6,124 nucleotides of DNA from Pseudomonadota bacterium (GTDB lineage: Bacteria > SAR324 > NAC60-12): the NCBI GenBank assembly GCA_014381795.1, contig JACNKY010000243.1, positions 1 through 6,124 on the forward strand. The letters are read 5' to 3'. A model generated the notes under the pieces. It was given only the letters and a program-made list of their open reading frames with translations. It ran no database searches and was not told the DNA's origin. Below are positions 1 through 5,398 of this stretch, piece after piece (position 1 is the first letter of the stretch; each line of letters opens with the position of its first letter). The position numbers and the translations under genes were made by a program.

Positions 1-100
1 CAAGCATAGTCTGACCCTCAATCTCAAGAGCGGCTTTGTCCTGTCCCATACGAGAGGACTGTCCACCGGCAAGCAGGATTGCACCGTAATGTTTTTTCAT
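1..100 (-). CDS. mobA: MobA-like molybdenum cofactor guanylyltransferase, N-terminal fragment (runs off left edge)
   Basis: Reading the minus strand from the ATG at 100-98 gives 33 codons before the window ends. Residues 10-22 are LAGGQSSRMGQDK, the nucleotide-binding signature LAGGxSxRMGxDK of the NTP_transf_3 / MobA family, placed after a short beta-strand (YGAILL) as usual. MobA transfers GMP from GTP to molybdopterin to make the guanine dinucleotide cofactor of DMSO-reductase-type enzymes such as formate dehydrogenases; it is cytoplasmic. Full-length members are about 190-210 residues, so most of the gene is outside the window. No strong Shine-Dalgarno sequence precedes the ATG, but no in-frame ATG, GTG or TTG lies in the codons just upstream. 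The gene is divergent from the transporter genes and has no obvious functional link to them. A related nucleotidyltransferase (MocA or another sugar-nucleotide type) is possible, but AGGxSxRMGxDK with this spacing favours MobA. Confidence 0.75.
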   Translation of the reverse strand, partial: MKKHYGAILLAGGQSSRMGQDKAALEIEGQTML

Positions 101-349
101 CTTGGCAGATATTAATTGAGGAAAAGAAGCACAGGATCCCTGAAAATGACTGGTTTACTTCCGGGAGATTTATTATGTCTACTGAAAAACATCCACTAAT
201 TGTCTCCGGGATCAATAATCAAGGTCAAGTCCTGAGAAGCTTTTTGCATACGGGGTATATGATTTGTAATTTCAGTCATGGACATTAATAGCAAGTATAC
301 GCTACATTGCGGAACCTTTATCAAGAAAATTGTCATCCATATTATTCCC

Positions 350-378
350 TTGACTTGAATTAGGTTCAATGTTAAATA
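350..378 (+). promoter_or_regulatory. Candidate sigma-70 promoter for the binding-protein/transporter genes
   Basis: TTGACT (350-355, five of six bases of TTGACA) is followed after 17 nt by TAAATA (373-378), a weak -10 box; TTAAAT one base earlier with a 16-nt spacer is an alternative. The spacer contains a short inverted repeat, TTGAA (355-359) and TTCAA (365-369), that could be an operator half-site pair. Transcription would start near 385, giving a leader of about 175 nt before the ATG at 560. This is a consensus match by eye only. A second weaker candidate is TTGCTG (397-402) with TATAGA (421-426). Confidence 0.35.
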
Positions 379-436
379 TTAATTCCACAATTACATTTGC
401 TGAGATTTTAAGTCTTAGTTTATAGAATTGTAGATT

Positions 437-477
437 AAAACGTACGGATTCACAATTAAATATGAATCCGGCATTTT
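437..477 (+). promoter_or_regulatory. Perfect 8-bp dyad upstream of the binding-protein gene (operator or leader hairpin)
   Basis: CGGATTCA at 445-452 is exactly complementary to TGAATCCG at 463-470, with a 10-nt AT-rich loop. The symmetry extends outward, after a short internal loop, to AAAA (437-440) against TTTT (474-477). It ends about 80 nt before the ATG at 560. No T-run follows, so it is not a terminator. It could bind a dimeric regulator as DNA or fold as a hairpin in the mRNA leader; the sequence alone does not decide. Confidence 0.5.
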
Positions 478-549
478 CCGAATGTCTGAGCCTCTAAAAA
501 GTTGTAGGTTCACAAAGTTATTTCGGGAATTAACCAAGCTACTTAAATC

Positions 550-553
550 AGGA
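550..553 (+). promoter_or_regulatory. Shine-Dalgarno sequence fixing the binding-protein start at 560
   Basis: AGGA lies 6 nt before the ATG at 560. The in-frame ATG at 482 has no purine-rich ribosome binding site, so this site selects 560 and gives the protein a Tat signal of ordinary length. Confidence 0.65.
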
Positions 554-559
554 TTAAAT

Positions 560-1753
560 ATGGAAAAGAACGAAAAACCAGTCTCCCAGTCGATAACTCG
601 TAGAAAGGTTGTCAAAGGGATTGTCGCAACCGGTGCAGTCGCTAGTGTTGGTCCGTGGATTCTTCCGAAAAAAGCTTTATCATCTTCAGGTGAAGTAAAT
701 GTGCTACTTTGGTCCGATTACTGTCCTCCTGGTTTTATCAAAGCTTTCAAGGAGAAGACAGGCATTACGATGAACTTTACTGGCATTGGCTCCAACGAAG
801 AAATCATCAACAAAATGAAAGCCACCAAAGGGCGGGGATTTGATATTTGCAGCCCAACTAATATGCGCTCCCTGCAGTGGGAACCTCTTGGTTTGTTACA
901 GCCTATTGATTATGGACGAATTCCTAACGTCAAAAATCTTAATCCAGCAATGTTGGCTGTTGGGGACAATGAGTGGAATTTTGGAGGAAAAGGTTCTCAC
1001 TGGCTTCCACAAATCTGGGGGACAGAGGGTATTGCTTGGCGCAATGACAAGTGGACTCCACCTATAAGCATCGACGGTGTGGCAATGCCGAGCTATGGAG
1101 ATATCTGGCAGTCGGATGTTGAAGGAAAAACTATGATGCGTCCGCACTCAGGAATGCTTGGTGCTGGACTTTATATGGAAACTACTGGAGCTCTTGAACC
1201 AGGTGCTATGAAGCTCGCATACGATGACGAAGCTGTCATGAGGAAAACATGGCAAAAAGTCACTGATTTCTGTATCAAAAATAAGAAACAGGTAAAACTT
1301 TTCTGGAATGACGCAGACAGTCAGAAAACCGGTTTCATGAATCAAGGCGTTGTTGTAGGTCAAACATGGGACGGACCGCCGACAGTACAAATGAAAGAGG
1401 GGCTGCCGGTTGTGTACCGTGCTCCTGTTGAAGGTTCACTTGCCTGGGTTGATGGACTCTGTCTTTCAGCTTCTTCAGCAAATAGTGATCAGGCATACGC
1501 TTTCCTTGATTTCTGTTTTGATGCTGTTGCTGCCGGTCGCTCTATTGACGGTGGTGGTATTGAAGGCTGGGGACAGCACGGTTATAATTCCGCTGTATTG
1601 GGTGCAGATAAAAATGCGAGTCCTGATTATGGTAAGTGGTTTAACCAAATTTATCCTGGAAAATCTCTTGCCAATTTGTGGCCGTGGCCCAAAGAGCCTC
1701 AGTGGTATGCAGATGTACGAACAGAGTATCGTAATAAGTTCGTCAACGCATAA
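560..1753 (+). CDS. Tat-exported periplasmic substrate-binding protein of a spermidine/putrescine-type ABC importer (PotD-like)
   Basis: A 397-residue protein that captures the transported solute in the periplasm and delivers it to the permeases encoded downstream. The N-terminus carries a twin-arginine signal: TRRKVVK at residues 13-19, then a hydrophobic stretch to about residue 34, with likely cleavage near residue 39 (PKKA). The mature protein opens with the PotD/PotF pattern, LLWSDY at 49-54, in which the Trp and Tyr correspond to the aromatic residues of the PotD amine pocket (NWTEY). Further matches are WGTEGIAW (from 153), QTWDGPP (Trp270) and AWVDGL (Trp296, Asp298), where PotD places its ligand-contacting Trp and Trp-x-Asp. 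This supports a cationic amine or guanidino ligand; the exact ligand is inferred, not shown. Start chosen at 560 from AGGA 6 nt upstream; the ATG at 482 would bury the Tat motif behind 26 extra residues. It is the first gene of the transporter cluster, 220 nt before the ATPase gene. Confidence 0.9.
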   Translation: MEKNEKPVSQSITRRKVVKGIVATGAVASVGPWILPKKALSSSGEVNVLLWSDYCPPGFIKAFKEKTGITMNFTGIGSNEEIINKMKATKGRGFDICSPTNMRSLQWEPLGLLQPIDYGRIPNVKNLNPAMLAVGDNEWNFGGKGSHWLPQIWGTEGIAWRNDKWTPPISIDGVAMPSYGDIWQSDVEGKTMMRPHSGMLGAGLYMETTGALEPGAMKLAYDDEAVMRKTWQKVTDFCIKNKKQVKLFWNDADSQKTGFMNQGVVVGQTWDGPPTVQMKEGLPVVYRAPVEGSLAWVDGLCLSASSANSDQAYAFLDFCFDAVAAGRSIDGGGIEGWGQHGYNSAVLGADKNASPDYGKWFNQIYPGKSLANLWPWPKEPQWYADVRTEYRNKFVNA

Positions 1754-1761
1754 TAAACACC

Positions 1762-1785
1762 TCCCGGATCTTTTCTGATTTGGGA
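1762..1785 (+). repeat. Stem-loop 9 nt after the binding-protein stop codon
   Basis: TCCCGGATC (1762-1770) pairs with GATTTGGGA (1777-1785) as RNA: nine consecutive pairs including two G-U wobbles, with the six-base loop TTTTCT. It is followed by AAAATT rather than a T-run. The likely role is 3'-end stabilisation of the binding-protein mRNA or partial termination. Confidence 0.45.
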
Positions 1786-1792
1786 AAATTAC

Positions 1793-1828
1793 GACTATTT
1801 TGCCCCTCTGTAACGGTGGGGCATAGTC
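1793..1828 (+). repeat. Strong stem-loop between binding-protein and ATPase genes
   Basis: TGCCCC (1801-1806) pairs with GGGGCA (1818-1823), and the stem continues as GACTA (1793-1797) with TAGTC (1824-1828), with TTT (1798-1800) bulged on the left side. That is eleven Watson-Crick pairs around an 11-nt loop. CTGCAGTT follows, so this is not a canonical intrinsic terminator. It could be an intercistronic mRNA-stabilising structure or a leaky terminator that lowers transporter relative to binding-protein expression. Confidence 0.55.
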
Positions 1829-1879
1829 CTGCAGTTACTTGTTAGCACAATTAAAACAGCTTATATTAAGCTTGGTGTC

Positions 1880-1919
1880 TATTGAAATTAATGGACTTGT
1901 ATCAAGTGCTATTTCAATA
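1880..1919 (+). repeat. Nested inverted repeat upstream of the ATPase gene
   Basis: An outer perfect 9-bp pair, TATTGAAAT (1880-1888) and ATTTCAATA (1911-1919), encloses an inner pair ACTTG (1895-1899) and CAAGT (1903-1907) with a 3-nt loop. The arms are AT-rich. As DNA this is a plausible regulator-binding site ahead of an internal promoter; as RNA it is a moderate hairpin with an internal loop. Confidence 0.45.
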
Positions 1920-1924
1920 AATAG

Positions 1925-1937
1925 GTATAAATTATAC
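1925..1937. repeat. GTATAA-A-TTATAC palindrome upstream of the ATPase gene
   Basis: A perfect palindrome of two 6-bp arms around a central A, 36 nt before the ATPase ATG. It contains TATAAA, which could serve as a -10 element, but I see no good -35 box at the right distance. An operator or chance AT-rich symmetry are both possible. Confidence 0.35.
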
Positions 1938-1973
1938 AGAAAAAGAAGCAAATATGTTATCTTCAAAACAAAC

Positions 1974-3071
1974 ATGAGTGCAGACGTTACACTTGAAAAT
2001 ATATGGATCAGATTTGATGATTTTACTGCAGTTAAGAATGCGGATATCACTATCAAAGGCGGTGAATTTTTCAGCTTCCTCGGCCCTTCAGGATGTGGTA
2101 AAACAACATTGTTGAGAGCCATTTCCGGATTTCAGGAACTTTCGGAAGGCAAGGTGTACATCGGTGGTAAGGACATGGCTGGAATTGGACCTAATAAAAG
2201 ACCGACAGCACTGATCTTCCAAAATTTGGCTCTTTTTCCCTTAATGACAGTTTGGGAAAATATTACTTTTTCATTAGAAGTTAAAGGGGTTGGTAAAGCC
2301 AAGCGTCTGAAACGAGCTGATGAACTTTTGGAATTGGTGGCTTTGCCGGGACAAGCCGATAAGATGGTCAATGAATTGTCTGGCGGCCAGCGCCAGAGAG
2401 TTGCCGTAGCTCGTGCCTTAGCGGCTGAGCCTGAAGTTTTGCTGCTAGATGAACCACTTTCTGCACTGGACTTGAAGTTGAGGCAGCATTTACGCACCGA
2501 ACTGCGGGAGATTCAAAAGCGTGCAGGAATTACTTTTATTTATATTACACACGATCAGGGAGAAGCGCTTACAATGTCTGACCGAATTGCGGTCATGCGT
2601 GAAGGAACCATCGAGCAAGTTGGTAATGGAAATATGATTTACGATCATCCGGAAACTGCTTTTGTGGCTTCGTTTGTTGGTGAAAATAATGCTTTTCACG
2701 GTACAGTAAGTAAAATTTCTGCAGGAAAAACCATAGTTAAGACAGATGCTGGAGAATTGGAAGCGACACTTACGGAAGGCAGTCGACTAAGCACAGGAGA
2801 CAAGGCGATTGTTTTTGCGCGTCCGGAATCCATGAGTTTCGTCAATAGAAAAAATTCTGTCAAAAATGTTTTTAAAGCCAAAGTTGTATATCAGGAATTT
2901 GAAGGACATTTCTGGCATTTGATACTGAGTGGTCCGAATGATAAGAAACTTAAAATGTCTGTGATCAACAGTGGTTCTTCACATGACTATGATGAAGGCA
3001 CTGAACTCCAGGTCAATGTTAACTCAAAACTGGCAGTAGCACTACCTTCCGGTCCACTTGCGGCAGAGTAG
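1974..3071 (+). CDS. ABC importer ATP-binding protein, spermidine/putrescine type (PotA-like)
   Basis: A 365-residue cytoplasmic ATPase that dimerises on the two permeases and powers import. All nucleotide-binding motifs are intact: Walker A GPSGCGKTT (residues 37-45), Q-loop Gln83 (FQN), signature LSGGQ (135-139), Walker B VLLLDEP (155-161, catalytic Glu160), D-loop SALD (163-166) and switch His193 (THDQ). After the conserved ...VASFVGENN segment (about 232-239) comes a C-terminal TOBE-type domain with FARPES, as in the PotA/CysA/MalK group. Length is close to E. coli PotA. The frame is open back to 1839, but the upstream 45 codons look non-coding and PotA-like homology begins at MSADVTLENI, so the ATG at 1974 is chosen. 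This ATG has no clear Shine-Dalgarno; it overlaps (ATGA) the stop of an eight-codon frame at 1954-1977, which could provide translational coupling. The permease gene starts 4 nt after its stop. Confidence 0.93.
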   Translation: MSADVTLENIWIRFDDFTAVKNADITIKGGEFFSFLGPSGCGKTTLLRAISGFQELSEGKVYIGGKDMAGIGPNKRPTALIFQNLALFPLMTVWENITFSLEVKGVGKAKRLKRADELLELVALPGQADKMVNELSGGQRQRVAVARALAAEPEVLLLDEPLSALDLKLRQHLRTELREIQKRAGITFIYITHDQGEALTMSDRIAVMREGTIEQVGNGNMIYDHPETAFVASFVGENNAFHGTVSKISAGKTIVKTDAGELEATLTEGSRLSTGDKAIVFARPESMSFVNRKNSVKNVFKAKVVYQEFEGHFWHLILSGPNDKKLKMSVINSGSSHDYDEGTELQVNVNSKLAVALPSGPLAAE

Positions 3072-3075
3072 GAAA

Positions 3076-4008
3076 ATGATTCTCTGGTTCAAAAAATTCT
3101 TTTTACGCAACGGTATCGTCCTTTCATTATACATGCTGTTGATGACGTTTACCTGGATAGTGGTTATGTTTGTACTACCACAGGTATTCATGTTTGATTT
3201 TTCCTTCCGCTTCAACTGGACACAAATTGATCCTTCAAAAATTGGCGGTCCGGAAGATGTTTATACACTGCAGCATTACAAGTTTCTGCTGTTTGGCAGT
3301 CCCAACAATCCCGATCCCTTCAATGTAGTAGATGTCACAGTCTTCGGACGTACTATCCTCGCGGCGGTCTTTGTAACCTTGTTTGATGTAATACTTTGTT
3401 ATCCTGTGGCATATTATCTGGCCCAGGTTGCAAAAGGTGGAATTACTCGTTTGATGATGCTCTCACTGATAATTCCGTTTTGGATCAATGAACTGCTCCG
3501 TGCATTTGCTTTCAGGATTCTGTTTGGTGAAGAAGGAACAATTAACAATGTATTATTGTATCTAGGTATATTGGATCAACCAATTGATTATGTTCGTGAA
3601 AATATCGCTCTTTATGCAGGTTTGGGTTATGCCTATATTCTGTTGATGATTTTTCCAATTTACAATGCAGTTGAAAGTCTTGACCGCAACCAAATAGAAG
3701 CGGCACGTGATTTAGGTTCACCGTGGTGGCGTATACATTGGCGGGTGGTTATACCTTTCGCCAAACCAGGAATCACCTCAGGATGTACGATGGTTTTTAT
3801 GCTTTCCGCAGGTGCATTAGCTTTACCGCAAATTATAGGAGGGCCAAGCAGTTTGTGGTTTACTCAAATTATTTATCAATGGTTTAACACAGGCAGCAAC
3901 TGGCCCAGAGGGTCTGCTTATGCAATGAGCCTGCTGGTCATCTGTGTGATTTTTGTCTTATTGATCATGAAGGTCTTTAAAGTTAAATTCGGGGAGATAG
4001 GCAGGTGA
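3076..4008 (+). CDS. ABC importer inner-membrane permease 1, PotB-like
   Basis: A 310-residue polytopic membrane protein, one half of the transmembrane channel. A short positively charged N-terminus (WFKKFFLR) precedes the first membrane helix at about residues 15-36; further helices lie near 90-115, 125-142, 175-195, 232-255 and 283-300. The cytoplasmic EAA loop that docks the ATPase is IEAARDLG...IPFAKPG at about 207-232. The stretch FWINELLRAFAFRILFGEEG is typical of PotB-class permeases. The ATG at 3076 is chosen because it follows the ATPase stop by 4 nt and gives a normal N-terminus; AGGA lies very close upstream. An in-frame TTG at 3058 would add six residues inside the ATPase gene. 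Its stop codon overlaps the next start (GTGA at 4005-4008), so the two permeases are probably translationally coupled and made in equal amounts. Confidence 0.92.
   Translation: MILWFKKFFLRNGIVLSLYMLLMTFTWIVVMFVLPQVFMFDFSFRFNWTQIDPSKIGGPEDVYTLQHYKFLLFGSPNNPDPFNVVDVTVFGRTILAAVFVTLFDVILCYPVAYYLAQVAKGGITRLMMLSLIIPFWINELLRAFAFRILFGEEGTINNVLLYLGILDQPIDYVRENIALYAGLGYAYILLMIFPIYNAVESLDRNQIEAARDLGSPWWRIHWRVVIPFAKPGITSGCTMVFMLSAGALALPQIIGGPSSLWFTQIIYQWFNTGSNWPRGSAYAMSLLVICVIFVLLIMKVFKVKFGEIGR
3991..3996 (+). promoter_or_regulatory. Shine-Dalgarno for the GTG start of permease 2
   Basis: GGGGAG sits 8 nt before the GTG at 4005, within the end of the permease 1 gene. It supports the GTG start and the 4-nt overlap. 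Confidence 0.7.
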
Positions 4009-5279
4009 ATTCAGCATCTATCTTAAAGTTTTTCATCAGCTTCTACATAGTATTATTCTTTGCCTACCTGTTTGGGCCCTTGATAGTGATGAGTATCACG
4101 GCCTTTAACAGTGCAGGTTTTCCACGACTTTCTCCATGGGACTGCTTTTCCACAGAATGGTTCGGTGTGCTGGTAAATGACGCCAGAATGATGGCTGGGT
4201 TTAAAAACAGTTTAATCATAGGTATCTCAGTAGTTCTTGTTTCAGTCCCCATTGGCTTGGCAGGAGCCTTGTTGTTGGCCCAATTGAGTAATCGTGTTCG
4301 TCAGGTATATTATACACTTACCATCTCAACCATTTTGGTGCCCGGTGTAGTTTTGGGAATCTCAACACTTATTTTTTGGGATAGAATGGGGATGATGTTT
4401 GATGTTGATTACGAATCATTTTTTTATGATGGCATCTTCCTTACCATAATCGGCCAGTCAACTTTCATTTCAGCTTACACAATGCTGGTGTTCATGTCAC
4501 GCCTGCAACGTTTTGACCCTGTCCTGGAAGAAGCAGCTATGGATTTAGGTGCTACAAATGTGCAAACATTTCGTAAAATTCTACTGCCTTTTTTAAAACC
4601 CGCGATAGGTTCTGCGGCAGTGCTGGCTTTTCTGGCTTCTTTCGAAAATTATAACACTACAGTCTTTACCATTGTTTCAGAAAGTACACTGACGACTGTT
4701 TTAGCGAGTAAGGTCCGTTACGGCATAAATCCGTCAATCAGTGCTCTTGCTGTTATCATCATAACTCTTACCCTCTGCGGTGCATTTGTTCACGAAATTC
4801 TAAAACGACGTGAACAGGCAAAAGAACTGGCATTAAAGAAAGAAGAAAAAACAGTTTCAGTTAAATCTGCTTCACGTGGTTTGTTGAGTAATCCAGTACC
4901 TATGATGGTATTGTTGATTTTTGTTGCAGGTCTCACAACGGCGTGGATGGCACGTGGATATGATGTACAACAATGCAAAATTGAAGTCTCCGAAGAAAAA
5001 CGAAAACATCAGGCGGAACTTAGTAAAATACGCAGGGTTGAGATGGAAAAGAAACTGGAAGCACAAAAAACTGACACTGCTTCTCCTTCAACTGTAACTA
5101 CAAAAAAGGCTGCGCCTGGAACTAATCAGTATGGAAACATCTTTGCGCCAACAAATCTTGAGGGTCAGGTGGAATCTGAAGAAACTAATCCTGTGACTAA
5201 GAAAAATACTGAAAATCAATACCAAAATATCTTTGCACCTACGAATCTTGAAGGCCAGATCAAATCCGAAAATGAATAG
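4005..5279 (+). CDS. ABC importer inner-membrane permease 2, PotC-like, with extra membrane segment and repeat-bearing C-terminal tail
   Basis: A 424-residue protein, against roughly 260-290 for ordinary PotC. Residues 1-265 form the usual permease: membrane helices near 8-32, 67-93, 101-124, 140-165, 200-222 and 245-263, and the EAA loop EEAAMDLGATN...LPFLKPA at 175-200. The extension has four parts: a Lys/Arg/Glu-rich linker (266-295, cytoplasmic by charge), a seventh hydrophobic segment (about 297-315), a charged probable coiled coil (about 325-355, rich in E, K, R and Q), and a tail with two NQYxNIFAPTNLEGQ copies at 374-388 and 404-418. With helix 6 ending in the cytoplasm, the extra helix would put the tail in the periplasm, where it could contact the binding protein, cell wall or another partner; that is inference. 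The frame is uninterrupted across the junction, so a natural fusion or lineage-specific extension is likelier than an assembly error. Starts at GTG, with GGGGAG 8 nt upstream. Confidence 0.9.
   Translation: MNSASILKFFISFYIVLFFAYLFGPLIVMSITAFNSAGFPRLSPWDCFSTEWFGVLVNDARMMAGFKNSLIIGISVVLVSVPIGLAGALLLAQLSNRVRQVYYTLTISTILVPGVVLGISTLIFWDRMGMMFDVDYESFFYDGIFLTIIGQSTFISAYTMLVFMSRLQRFDPVLEEAAMDLGATNVQTFRKILLPFLKPAIGSAAVLAFLASFENYNTTVFTIVSESTLTTVLASKVRYGINPSISALAVIIITLTLCGAFVHEILKRREQAKELALKKEEKTVSVKSASRGLLSNPVPMMVLLIFVAGLTTAWMARGYDVQQCKIEVSEEKRKHQAELSKIRRVEMEKKLEAQKTDTASPSTVTTKKAAPGTNQYGNIFAPTNLEGQVESEETNPVTKKNTENQYQNIFAPTNLEGQIKSENE
5124..5168 (+). repeat. Peptide repeat copy 1 in permease 2 tail
   Basis: Encodes NQYGNIFAPTNLEGQ (residues 374-388), preceded by VTTKK and followed by VESE. 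It matches copy 2 at 14 of 15 residues. Confidence 0.85.
5214..5258 (+). repeat. Peptide repeat copy 2 in permease 2 tail
   Basis: Encodes NQYQNIFAPTNLEGQ (residues 404-418), preceded by VTKK and followed by IKSE, a 30-residue period from copy 1. The two DNA copies match at 35 of 45 bases: eight codons differ only synonymously and one is non-synonymous. Confidence 0.85.
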
Positions 5280-5327
5280 AGAAAATTCATAAATTTATTT
5301 TGCAAATACTCAAAAGTAATTATTCGC

Positions 5328-5354
5328 TTTACAAACCTGGAAAAATAGTAAAAT
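5328..5354 (+). promoter_or_regulatory. Candidate promoter ahead of the ureohydrolase gene
   Basis: TTTACA (5328-5333) and TAAAAT (5349-5354) each match the sigma-70 consensus at five of six bases, but the 15-nt spacer is short. Transcription would begin near 5361, inside the stem-loop at 5357-5381, so this promoter and a terminator or attenuator role for that stem-loop are alternative readings. Match by eye in an AT-rich region; weak. Confidence 0.25.
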
Positions 5355-5356
5355 CT

Positions 5357-5381
5357 GGGGTTAGAAGCACTAATCCTTTTT
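5357..5381 (+). terminator. Intrinsic-terminator-like stem-loop between permease 2 and ureohydrolase
   Basis: GGGTTAG (5358-5364) pairs with CTAATCC (5370-5376), with one G-U pair, around the five-base loop AAGCA; it is followed at once by TTTTT (5377-5381). G5357 could add a wobble pair. The stem is short but the T-run is in the right place. It lies 78 nt after the permease stop and 17 nt before the next gene's ATG, so it could end the transporter transcript or attenuate read-through into the hydrolase gene. Confidence 0.45.
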
Positions 5382-5398
5382 CAAATGTATGAGGTAAT

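Larger units (their letters stand above)
101..559. other. Divergent intergenic region between mobA and the binding-protein gene
   Basis: About 460 bases without a convincing gene. They separate the divergent mobA-like gene from the transporter gene cluster and should hold promoters for both. Seen on the plus strand: a candidate sigma-70 promoter (350-378), a perfect inverted repeat (445-452 with 463-470), and the ribosome binding site for the gene at 560. A 37-codon open frame at 175-288 with a GGGAG sequence 7 nt before its ATG is present, but its translation is not recognisable and it is treated as unproven. An imperfect inverted repeat, CCGGGAGA (161-168) against TCTCCGGG (203-210), one mismatch, flanks the start of that frame. 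No tRNA, riboswitch or mobile element is recognisable here. Confidence 0.6.
1754..1973 (+). promoter_or_regulatory. Structured intergenic region between binding-protein and ATPase genes
   Basis: A 220-nt gap holding four consecutive inverted repeats: a hairpin at 1762-1785, a second at 1793-1828, a nested dyad at 1880-1919, and a 6-1-6 palindrome at 1925-1937. None is followed by a proper T-run, so a simple terminator is not indicated. Such gaps after a binding-protein gene commonly limit downstream expression or protect the abundant upstream mRNA from 3' decay; an internal promoter with operators is an alternative. No standalone gene is supported here. Confidence 0.5.

Noticed and set aside
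387..401. Sigma-54 promoter ending in TTGCT near 397
   Set aside because: The required GG of the -24 element is absent at the correct distance.
482..559. Upstream in-frame ATG at 482 for the binding protein
   Set aside because: No ribosome binding site precedes it, it overlaps the leader just after the dyad, and it would put 26 residues before an otherwise normal Tat signal. ATG 560 has AGGA at 6 nt.
352..1902. Shared GACTTG sequence upstream of the binding protein (352), upstream of the ATPase (1894) and elsewhere
   Set aside because: A 6-mer is expected about three times by chance on both strands of this window, and it also occurs inside the ATPase gene near 2468.
1839..1973. TTG start at 1839 extending the ATPase by 45 residues
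   Set aside because: The added residues do not resemble PotA N-termini and are encoded by the AT-rich inverted-repeat region; the family match begins at MSADVTLENI.
3058..3075. TTG start at 3058 for permease 1
   Set aside because: It lies inside the ATPase gene with no Shine-Dalgarno; ATG 3076 directly follows the ATPase stop.
5280..5398. Guanidine riboswitch ahead of the ureohydrolase
   Set aside because: No pair of hairpins with ACGR loops (guanidine-II) and no element I recognise as another guanidine class; the 119-nt leader shows only the short terminator-like hairpin.
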